The notes beneath the pieces are model-generated. The model worked only from the letters and a program-made list of their open reading frames with translations. It did not search any database and was not told the origin of the DNA. A stretch of 12,826 nt of DNA, taken from the NCBI GenBank assembly GCA_964420115.1, contig CAYQQO010000017.1, positions 1 to 12,826 on the forward strand, written 5' to 3'. Below are positions 6,453-12,826 of the stretch, in pieces; within the stretch, counting starts at the first letter, position 1; the number at the start of each line of letters is the position of its first letter. This DNA is from CAYQQO01 sp964420115 (GTDB taxonomy: Bacteria > Patescibacteriota > Minisyncoccia > Portnoybacterales > UBA2143). A program made the position numbers and the translations under genes.

Positions 6453-7544
6453 TTATTCTGCTCCTTCGTTCTCAATTTCCACTTCATTCTCTTCATTTTC
6501 ACCAACACCTCCCGGTTTTAATCCTGCGCCGGGCGTTCCTGCCGGCGCGTCATCGTTCGCCCCATCTTGCTTGCCATTCCCTGATTGCTCGGGAATTCGT
6601 TCTTGTGTGGTTGGCGGAACAAACTGGCGGCCCTGTTCAGGTACGGTACTGTCTGACTCTGATGCATCACCTCTTTGATCGCTTGCGTCCGGGCCAACAC
6701 GACTAGGAATATCAACGGGTAGGAACTGCTTCACTCGTTCCGCATTTTGCATTGCGCGGTTAATGCTGTCTTGTGCTTGCGGCGGTACTTTTACCTTCAC
6801 ATCCTGCAATACTTGGAGGTGTTGCTGAGTTGCGCGCTCAACAAGCGTGCGTACTTCTGTCTCACCCGTCCCAAGCCCTTCGGCAATTTGGGAAATTTTC
6901 TCACCAAACGCGGCGTACTGTCCATACTCATCAAGCGCCTCCTCTACTTCTTCGGCCTCTTCTTCGTCGTCTCCGCCTCGTTCAGCTCTGGTCTGTGCCG
7001 CTCGCAAGCGCCCTTCGGCCGCTGCCGCGAAAATACCGGCTGCGCGTTCAGGGTTCCGTTCCGCAATACCTCGCAGTGCTTCAAGCTGTCCTGTCATGGT
7101 TCGTTCTTTGGCCGCACGTACACGTTCGCGGGCTTGCTCGGGCATGCGCTCAAGCACTTGATCAAGCGCGGAAAGATGCCGCGTTGTTGCGTCTGTTACT
7201 TCCGCCTCAAGGTCAATTTCGCCAATGCGCCCCGCGCGCTCCTTTGTTCGGGTAAGTTGTTCCTCGTAAAGCTCTGTTGCTTCTGTTGTGTTTTCGTCAT
7301 CTTGCCGCTCGGCAAGTACTTGCGCTTCGGCTAAACGCTCCTCGGCAAGCGCAAGGTAACGACGCGCTTTATTGGCTTCACCAAAGGTGAAGAATGTGCC
7401 GATATCTTCAAAAAAGCGGTCAAGGAAGAATATCGGGCTTCCGGGTGTTATTCCTGCTGACGGCAGGTCATTCGTTTGCGCGCTTGCCGCACCGGAGAAC
7501 AAAAATACTTCGAGTACAACAATCGCAATGATTTTTTTACTCAT
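6453..7544 (-). CDS. Secreted DUF5667-type protein with acidic disordered tail
   Basis: The 363 residues begin with a classic signal peptide (MSKKIIAIVVLEVFLFSGAASA, cut near 22-23). Next come a DUF5667-type opening, 'ITPGSPIFFLDRFFEDIGTF' (32-51), and 'ARRYLALAEERLAEA', then a long Glu/Arg/Ala-rich helical region. The tail after about 275 is low-complexity, Gly/Asn/Glu-rich and strongly acidic, likely unstructured. It is collinear with part of the FecR-domain protein at 9893-12252: both share 'ITPxSP', 'RYLxLAxERLAEA', 'Y(A/A)xFG' and a 'VPPQA/APPQA' end to the helical region. It has its own promoter (7598-7626) behind the kinase gene. G+C is visibly higher than in every neighbour, suggesting a different history. 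No membrane anchor follows the signal peptide, so it is probably released or wall-associated. Its biochemical role is unknown. Confidence 0.8.
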   Translation of the reverse strand: MSKKIIAIVVLEVFLFSGAASAQTNDLPSAGITPGSPIFFLDRFFEDIGTFFTFGEANKARRYLALAEERLAEAQVLAERQDDENTTEATELYEEQLTRTKERAGRIGEIDLEAEVTDATTRHLSALDQVLERMPEQARERVRAAKERTMTGQLEALRGIAERNPERAAGIFAAAAEGRLRAAQTRAERGGDDEEEAEEVEEALDEYGQYAAFGEKISQIAEGLGTGETEVRTLVERATQQHLQVLQDVKVKVPPQAQDSINRAMQNAERVKQFLPVDIPSRVGPDASDQRGDASESDSTVPEQGRQFVPPTTQERIPEQSGNGKQDGANDDAPAGTPGAGLKPGGVGENEENEVEIENEGAE

Positions 7545-7597
7545 AACTCTTTTATTGCTTAATTATTTTTGTTGCGTGACTCGACCCTTTTTATTAT

Positions 7598-7626
7598 ATT
7601 ATACAGATTATAGTTCTCGCAATCAA
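7598..7626 (-). promoter_or_regulatory. Sigma-70-type promoter of the secreted DUF5667 gene
   Basis: On the - strand TTGATT (7626-7621) and a perfect TATAAT (7603-7598) are separated by exactly 17 bases. The -35 box starts 1 base after the kinase stop codon. Transcription would begin near 7591, leaving a leader of about 47 bases. Expression of this gene can therefore be uncoupled from the kinase. Confidence 0.65.
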
Positions 7627-7627
7627 C

Positions 7628-9817
7628 TTAAACAGGTATAGTGAAATAAAAAGTGCTGCCTATTCCTTCTTTTGATTCAGCGCCTATAATGCCGCCATGC
7701 CCCTCAACAATACCTTTTGCAATAACCAAACCCAAGCCAGTTCCTTTTGCGCTGGTCTTCGCAGCCGCCTCAAATTGTTTGAATTTACTAAATAACCGAG
7801 GTAGCGCTTCGCGAGAAATAGCCGGGCCTGTATTGGTTACGGCGATAATTAAAGAATCGGATATCTTATTGACATCTTTATTTAATAATGGGAACATCCC
7901 CGCTTTTTTTGCTTCTTCTTTTACATTTCTCCCTTTTTCGTGATAGAAAACATCAATAACAACCTTTCCGCCGGCGTCAGTAAATTTCAACGCATTAGAA
8001 ATTAGATTATTAAACACTTGAGAGATTCGTATTGGGTCCAAATTAATTTTCTTTGGGATATTCTCATCATAACAAGCGGACAATTCTACTCGGACATTTT
8101 GAGCCGGAACCTTAAAAAAACTTATCCTGTTTTCAACTATTTGTTGAATGTCTGCAGACTCCTTATTAATATCAAGTTTCCCCGCTTCTATTTTTGCAAC
8201 ATCTAAGAGGTCGTTTACTAATTCAAGCATCTGCGCCGAGCCGTCATGGATAAGCGCTATGTATTCTTTGCATAAATCTTTTTCTTTTTTGAGCATATCA
8301 TTTGTTATCATCGTTGCAGTCATTTTCTTTATGCCGTCAAGCGGAGAGCGAAGTTCATGAACCAGCATGGAAGTATAGTCCTCGCGTATTTTTTCAATCT
8401 CTTTCTTGGACGTTATGTCGTGGAAAATAATTACTCCGCCCAGCAGGCCGTTTTCTGTCGTTTCGGTTGTTGTTTTCACGGGAGCCGTGAAGATTTGAAA
8501 AAACTTACCGCCTATTAAAACCTCGTCAATCTTTAATATTTTGTTTGATGTAATGCTTTCTTCTATCTTATCTTTTATTTTATGTTTCTCATTTACTATA
8601 TCAGAAAGATTAATGGCGGATAGAGTCTTATTATGCGCAAGCCCAAGGATCTGTTTAGCCGCAGGATTGATAACGGAGATTTTACAATGCGTATCAGTCA
8701 TTATTATTCCTTCAGCCATGCTTTCTACCATTGCGTTTAGATAATTAAAAGATTTTCTTAGATTCCGCTCCTTGCGCGCCGTAGCGACGTACTGAGAAGT
8801 ATTAAATATTAAAGCTGTTCCAACAATGGCGAGTCCGGGGTACAAAAGATCAAGTATAAAAAAATTGCCGAAACTGAAAAATGCAATCATGCTATAAAAA
8901 GCAAAAATGCCAAAAACTGCCAGTAAGAGCCAAAGAGTGTTGCGGATGCGGACGCTTATCCAAATAACAATAAACGAAAGCGCAAAAATTAACCCGACAC
9001 TTACCCATGGATTAAATGTATAAGATACTTCATCTAAAAAAGTGTCAATGGCGTTTGCTTGAATTTCCACACCGCTCATTAAACCAAACGGTGTTTGGTA
9101 AAAATTTTTAATATCACTTGCTGTGACTCCGACTAACACAATTTTATCGTCGATCAACAGGTCCGGCGCTTTACCATTGATAACATCTATTACAGAAAAA
9201 GAGGGGTAGGTATTATTGCGCCCGTGATAAGAAATACGGACTGAGTCTTGATTGCCAAAGGGAGTTTCTTCAGACAAAATTTGGCCTCCATGCAAGACGC
9301 TTACTGCGCTCGCGAAACTTGAAAATTTATTGCGCTTTGTTTCAATAAAACGTACCACACCGTCAGAATCTACAACAACATTTGAAAACCCTTGGTAGGT
9401 ATGAGGAATAAAGCGGTCGAGAGGCAAAGCAACCTTGTTGTCAGCCTCAATGTCAACAGATAATACTATGGGAACGGTTGCGCTTTTGAAAACATTTTCT
9501 AAAGCAATATCATCACTATCTCCCAGACGGGAGGGTTCTTTAAAAGCCACATCTATACCGATAACAGAGGCACTATTAAGAGCACGAATAAGGCGGCCAA
9601 AAGTTTCTCGAGGCCATGGCCATTGCCCTACCTTATTAAGGCTCTCGTCATCAATTTTAACTATAATAATTTCGCCAGAAGTAGGCTGGGGGGTGAATAG
9701 CAAATCAGTTCCTGCGTTTCGTAATGTGGAAAAAGGATCAAGAAGCGCGACAATACTGAAGAAAATTGAAGCTGTTAGCCAGACGAGCAAATGATTTTTA
9801 TTTATATACCGAAGCAT
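7628..9817 (-). CDS. CHASE2-PAS sensor histidine kinase
   Basis: Numbering is from a possible TTG start at 9835 (735 residues); the ATG at 9817, residue 7, is preferred because the TTG lies in a hairpin arm. Domains in order: membrane helix about 16-33; extracytoplasmic CHASE2 about 37-270 ('IVKIDDESLNKVGQWPWPR', 'IGIDVAF', 'DKIVLVGVTA'); three helices at about 277-297, 300-320 and 325-347; PAS about 363-475 ('MAEGIIMTD', 'VIIFHDIT'); HisKA with phospho-acceptor H493 (LVHELRSPLDG); HATPase with N box 'ISQVFNNLISNALKF' (604-618), F box 'LFSKFKQ' (681-687) and G2 box GTGLGL (698-703). The G1 box reads VTNTGPAIS (666-674) instead of DxGxGI, so the adenine-contacting Asp is Asn, and a 25-30 residue insert precedes it. 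It senses an extracytoplasmic signal; its partner response regulator is not in the window. It lies just downstream of the FecR-domain gene. Confidence 0.9.
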   Translation of the reverse strand: MLRYINKNHLLVWLTASIFFSIVALLDPFSTLRNAGTDLLFTPQPTSGEIIIVKIDDESLNKVGQWPWPRETFGRLIRALNSASVIGIDVAFKEPSRLGDSDDIALENVFKSATVPIVLSVDIEADNKVALPLDRFIPHTYQGFSNVVVDSDGVVRFIETKRNKFSSFASAVSVLHGGQILSEETPFGNQDSVRISYHGRNNTYPSFSVIDVINGKAPDLLIDDKIVLVGVTASDIKNFYQTPFGLMSGVEIQANAIDTFLDEVSYTFNPWVSVGLIFALSFIVIWISVRIRNTLWLLLAVFGIFAFYSMIAFFSFGNFFILDLLYPGLAIVGTALIFNTSQYVATARKERNLRKSFNYLNAMVESMAEGIIMTDTHCKISVINPAAKQILGLAHNKTLSAINLSDIVNEKHKIKDKIEESITSNKILKIDEVLIGGKFFQIFTAPVKTTTETTENGLLGGVIIFHDITSKKEIEKIREDYTSMLVHELRSPLDGIKKMTATMITNDMLKKEKDLCKEYIALIHDGSAQMLELVNDLLDVAKIEAGKLDINKESADIQQIVENRISFFKVPAQNVRVELSACYDENIPKKINLDPIRISQVFNNLISNALKFTDAGGKVVIDVFYHEKGRNVKEEAKKAGMFPLLNKDVNKISDSLIIAVTNTGPAISREALPRLFSKFKQFEAAAKTSAKGTGLGLVIAKGIVEGHGGIIGAESKEGIGSTFYFTIPV

Positions 9818-9827
9818 TATATAACGC

Positions 9828-9856
9828 ACATTCAAAAGCTTGCGGCTTTTGAATGT
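9828..9856 (-). promoter_or_regulatory. 12-bp perfect hairpin between the FecR gene and the kinase
   Basis: ACATTCAAAAGC (9828-9839) and GCTTTTGAATGT (9845-9856) form a perfect 12-bp stem with a 5-nt loop. On the - strand it follows the FecR gene and comes 10 bases before the kinase ATG at 9817. It has no U-run, so it looks less like a terminator than like an mRNA-stabilising, processing or translation-control element setting relative levels of the two proteins. Confidence 0.6.
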
Positions 9857-9892
9857 TAGGTTAAAGACAATATGGAGTCGTTAGGAATGGTT

Positions 9893-12252
9893 CTAGTGAT
9901 CCTGTGTAGGAGTGGGAGTTGGTGTAGAAGTAGTTTCTGGCCCATCTGTAGGAGTGGGAGTTGGTGTGGGTGTAGGAGTGGGAGTTGGTGTGGGTGTAGN
10001 NNNNNNNNNNNNNNNNNNNNNNNNNNNNNNNNNNNNNNNNNNNNNNNNNNNNNNNNNNNNNNNNNNNNNNNNNNNNNNNNNNNNNNNNNNNNNNNNNNNT
10101 CTGTAGGAGTGGGAGTTGGTGTGGGTGTAGGAGTGGGAGTTGGTGTGGGTGTAGGTGTGGGAGTTGGTGTGGGTGTAGTTTCTGGCCCATCTGTGGGTGT
10201 GGGAGTTGGTGTGGGTGTAGTTTCTGGCCCATCTGTAGGAGTGGGAGTTGGTGTAGGTGTAGGTGTGGGAGTAGGAGTTGGTGTAGAGGTAGTTTCTGGC
10301 CCATCTATAGGTGTGGGAGTAGGCGTTGGTGTGGGAGTAGGCGTTGGCGTAACGGGAATAAAAGGAATCTCTCCTTGAGGCCGTTGTATAGAACGGCGAT
10401 CTTTAAACTCTCCCGGATCAATGGTTTCAAGCGCCTCGTCTGTTTTTATACGCTCTACATTTTCCAAAGCCTTCTCAATGCCTTCTATTGCTTGAGGAGG
10501 CGCTTGGTTTTTTAGATTTTTCAGTATGTCGGCATGGTGCGATATTGTCTTTTCTACAAGCTCACGCAAACTCGCTTTTCCCGGTTCAAGATCGCGCGCA
10601 AGTTGTGCTACTTCATTTCCGAATACGGCGTATTTCTGATACGCTTCTATGTTTTGTTTTACACGCTCGTCGTCGCCAAGTGATACACCTTCCTCAATAT
10701 TTGCTAGATAATCTTTTGCCTTGTTTGCGAATATCTCAATCGCCTTTTCAGGATCTTGTATTGCCAAATCACCCAAAGAAACAAGCTGGCTGTCAATAGA
10801 ACGGTTTTTTGCTTCTTGCACAGTACGTCCGATTTCAGGCAGAAGATTTTGAGAAACAACATTGACTGTTTCAATAGTGTGCAGTATTTTACTTATCTCG
10901 TTACTGTAGTTCGCTAGAAGCTTAGCGTCATTGCCCTGAATCTCTCCGGCGAGTTGAAGGAATAGATTATAGTCTTGCAATTTATCAAACGCATTAAGTG
11001 AACTTCCTTGAGCAGCATCAATCTGAGCTTTCCGAATATGTTCGTGCATAGTCTCAAGGCTCATATCTAGCGCCCGCGAAGAATTTTCAGAAACAACGGC
11101 TTGTATAGCAACATAATGTCCGTGCTGGGATAAACTTTTTGCTTGTTTAATGAATGCACGCGATTCTTCCGGCGCCCGCTCTAACACTCCATCAAGGACA
11201 TCCGAATGCTCAAGCGTCACCCGAGCCACCAGCTCTTGTGTTGCCGTACGATCTAGTTGCTCGCTCGCCCTGATAGCTTTTGTCAATATATTTTCGTACT
11301 GTTCAAGCGCTTTGCCTATTTCTTTTTTATCTTCTTTAATAAGAGATTCAGCTTCGGCAAGGCGTTCTGACGCAAGGTACAGATATCTTTGCGCTTTTTT
11401 CTCAGCGTCAAATATCATGAATGTCCCAATAGCTTCGGAAATTTTTTCAAACGCGTAAAAAGGACTATCTGGCGTTATTTTTTCTTTTGCGATCGCGCGG
11501 CCTTGAGCGGCTTGTATTTTTTGCCGCACATCCGGCTCGCTGAGATATCGATCAACTTGCGCGTGAGCAAGAATTTTCGTTTTTACCTCTTCTTGACTCA
11601 TACGTTCCCGAAAAAAATCATCGGTAGATATTGCTTGAGCTCCAAGAGTTATTTTTTCACCAGAAGCGACTTCAACGATTTTTTCCGCAAGCGGCAATCC
11701 GGTTTCAGGATCTAACGCGGTTAGGGCGACAGAACTGCCAAACACAGCAACGGTTGAGACGCTATCCTTTACTGCCGTCTCAAACTCAGTTCCTCGCACA
11801 GATGTTACTATTCTTAATGTTTCTATTTCATAAAATTTACCGGCGCCTAACAGCTTTTTAATTCTTGACCAAATACTCCCAGTTTTAAGCGCAATTCGCG
11901 AAGAATCGCCATTTTCTCGCAATGTCTTAACAACAAGATGCGTCCCCTCATTTAATGTGGTGAGTGTCCCGTTGGGATAAAGAAGAGCGGCTTTTCCGGA
12001 ATCGGAGGTTTGTATTTCATCCCCTGCATTAATTTCAATACTTTCAACAACTGAAATAAAATCGGGGTTTCCTAATTGCTTGACTGATACATTGGGATTT
12101 AACACAAAAAGCACTGACGCAGGCTCTAAATCAGAAACAAGAGGCTCAATTTTTGAACTTTCAACAAGCCCTGCTGTAAAACCAAATACCAACAGAAAGC
12201 CGACAATGAAAAGCACGGCATAAAATAATTTGTTGTGAATAATTGTTAGCAT
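9893..12252 (-). CDS. FecR-domain, DUF5667-like envelope protein with Thr-Pro repeat stalk (spans assembly gap)
   Basis: The product starts at ATG 12252 (MLTIIHNKLFYAVLFIVG), a single N-terminal membrane helix or signal anchor; an ATG 36 bases further up is possible. Residues below count from that upstream ATG. FecR-type domain about 85-215: 'GDEIQTSDSGKAALLYPNGT', 'GSIW', 'IVTSVRGTEFETAV'. DUF5667-like region from 271: 'ITPDSPFYAFEKISEAIGTF', 'RYLYLASERLAEAES', followed by about 320 residues of helical repeats. From 647 a (Thr-Pro)n stalk is broken by DGPETT units. A gap of 100 Ns interrupts the stalk. Reading the filler literally shifts the frame, but the TPTP frame after the gap ends naturally '...TPTPTPTQDH' at TAG 9893-9895, so that is the true C-terminus. 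No sorting motif or C-terminal helix is seen. The likely role is an extracytoplasmic sensor or scaffold working with the kinase. Confidence 0.85.
9905..10352 (-). repeat. Thr-Pro-encoding low-complexity repeat
   Basis: On the - strand ACN-CCN codons repeat as near-identical short units (ACACCNACTCCC-like), interrupted by GAT GGG CCA GAA ACT ACT blocks that encode DGPETT. At least four such blocks are visible (three before the gap, one after). The copy number is unknown because of the gap, and the repeat is likely polymorphic in the population. Confidence 0.9.
10000..10099. other. Assembly gap (100 Ns)
   Basis: Exactly 100 Ns inside the Thr-Pro repeat, the usual placeholder for a gap of unknown size. 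The reading frames on both sides are compatible with one gene, but 100 is not a multiple of three, so the true length differs. Confidence 0.98.
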
Positions 12253-12278
12253 GATATGAGATGTACCCCATAATCCAC

Positions 12279-12300
12279 CACAAATCATTGCGGATTTGTG
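12279..12300. promoter_or_regulatory. 8-bp inverted repeat upstream of the FecR-domain gene
   Basis: CACAAATC (12279-12286) and GATTTGTG (12293-12300) are perfect inverted copies around a 6-base spacer. The upstream alternative ATG (12288) falls in the spacer and the preferred ATG (12252) lies 27 bases downstream. It could be an operator or a leader hairpin limiting translation from the first ATG. No convincing promoter boxes are visible nearby. Confidence 0.4.
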
Positions 12301-12753
12301 AGCAAATTAGTAGGAAGTATCTGTTTAAGATTGTTAAGATTGTTAAGATTGTTAATTGTTTGTTTTTGTCCGTCTATAGCAAAACCCTTGATAATAATAG
12401 TTTCTCAATCTTTACAGTAGCTCAAATACGAAATTGTGTGGCTTGTTTAAAATTTACCCGATAACCAACTGTGATAATAACATCTAAATTATAAAAATTT
12501 GTTAGATACTCTTTGCCGTCACTATCGGTTGTTAGAATTTTTCGAATAACTGATTTTTCTGCAATTCTTTACTTTGAAATATCTCTTTCAGATGATAATT
12601 AATGGCATTGATCTCTACATCAAAAAGCTCAGCCATGCGTTTCTGAGTTAGCCAAACTGTTTCTTCTTGGAAGAAAACTTCGACTTTAATGTCGCCTTCT
12701 GGAGAAGTATAGAATAAAAATTCTGATTGTTTTGGCACTAAATCTCGGCTCAT
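12285..12753 (-). pseudogene. RhuM-family gene, decayed
   Basis: From ATG 12753 the frame reads 'SEFLFYTSPEGDIKVEVFF', then 'QEETVWLTQKRMAELFDVE' and 'INAINYHLKEIFQSKELQ', the start of RhuM-family proteins (virulence-associated, often in mobile regions). It stops at 12532, but a one-base loss near 12553-12556 has shifted it. The next frame carries the expected continuation 'SVIRKILTTDSDGKEYLTNF', then 'YNLDVIITVGYRVNFKQAT' and 'QFRI', followed by TGA (12424-12422) where the family has Trp (FRIWAT). At least one further shift leads to 'IIIKGFAIDGQK' and a run of NNL repeats ending near 12285. The family is normally about 300 or more residues, so the C-terminal half is gone too. The gene is clearly non-functional. 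It explains the otherwise gene-free 12289-12531. Confidence 0.85.
12322..12357. repeat. 9-bp tandem repeat, four units
   Basis: Units TGTTTAAGA, TTGTTAAGA, TTGTTAAGA and TTGTTAATT lie head to tail. In the frame of the RhuM remnant they encode Asn-Asn-Leu repeats. The array is probably a slippage expansion in the dead gene and lies upstream of the FecR-domain gene. Confidence 0.75.
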
Positions 12754-12767
12754 GTTATTAAATTACC

Positions 12768-12817
12768 TTATGTGTAAGAATTAACCGCGTTGTTCACAGT
12801 TTTTCAGGATAAAAGTA
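12768..12817 (-). repeat. Right copy of the imperfect inverted repeat at window ends
   Basis: Read on the - strand this matches 11-57 (TACTTTTATCC..., TGTGAACAACGCG, ATTCTTACACATAA). Here it lies immediately upstream of the RhuM remnant's ATG (12753), so it could include that gene's upstream control region. Confidence 0.6.
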
Positions 12818-12826
12818 ATTAATTAA

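Noticed and set aside
6747..7334. Long open frames on the + strand opposite the DUF5667 gene
   Set aside because: They are by-products of the GC-rich antisense strand: low-complexity, Cys/Phe- or Ser/Arg-rich, without start context or family resemblance. The - strand gene has signal peptide, homology and promoter.
9905..10352. CRISPR array
   Set aside because: The repeats are contiguous short coding units without unique spacers, and no cas genes are present.
9872..10378. Gly-Val repeat proteins on the + strand and His/Pro/Leu/Gln repeats in other - frames over the Thr-Pro region
   Set aside because: These are other-frame readings of the same repeat DNA. Only the Thr-Pro frame connects to the folded FecR/DUF5667 protein and ends in a sensible stop.
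12422..12424. TGA at a conserved Trp position in RhuM as a sign of recoded UGA
   Set aside because: The intact genes here use TGG for Trp (many in the glycosyltransferase) and contain no in-frame TGA. The RhuM remnant also has frameshifts, so this is a nonsense lesion under the standard code. I did note that the intact genes stop only at TAA or TAG, but the sample is small.

Overview
The window looks like a scaffold from an ultra-small-genome bacterium of the Candidate Phyla Radiation (Patescibacteria, Parcubacteria-like). Evidence: a GT2 membrane glycosyltransferase ending in the 'RLMLGKYMGFW' tail I associate with this group, a small two-helix membrane protein of a CPR-type family, DUF5667-type envelope proteins, type IV pilin-like genes, AT-rich lysine-heavy coding, and very tight packing (tRNA-Arg lies between two genes with 2-nt and 0-nt spacing). 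The taxonomic call is inference. A run of exactly 100 Ns (10000-10099) marks a scaffold gap of unknown true size.

Layout. 1-586: rearranged left end with a copy of an imperfect repeat that recurs inverted at the right end, a headless pilin-like fragment, a 68-bp exact duplicate of the start of the next gene, and a dockerin-like C-terminal stub. 587-2173 (+): GT2 glycosyltransferase. 2185-2256: strong bidirectional terminator between converging genes. 2293-2706 (-): DksA/TraR-type zinc-finger protein with a clear promoter. 2893-5505 (-): packed cluster of small membrane protein, tRNA-Arg(GCG) and recG; recG's ATG directly follows the tRNA CCA. 5535-6067 (-): type IV pilin-like gene broken by an apparent one-base deletion. 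6114-6199 (-): tRNA-Ser(UGA). 6176-6388 (-): remnant of a HepT-type RNase toxin running into the tRNA.

6453-12252 (-) is the most interesting region. It has three same-strand genes, in transcription order: (i) a membrane-anchored FecR-domain protein with a long DUF5667-like helical region and a Thr-Pro repeat stalk; (ii) a CHASE2-PAS-HisKA-HATPase histidine kinase; (iii) a secreted DUF5667 protein paralogous to the helical part of (i), with its own promoter. I interpret this as an envelope-sensing module: two related extracytoplasmic proteins paired with one transmembrane kinase. No response regulator is present, and the kinase has a degenerate G1 box. The module lies between a broken toxin gene (HepT) and a broken RhuM gene (12285-12753, -), which suggests an accessory island.

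Two annotation traps were resolved here. The FecR gene's true stop is at 9893, because the Thr-Pro frame continues cleanly on both sides of the gap while the 100-N filler shifts the naive frame. RecG begins at 4965, not inside the tRNA.
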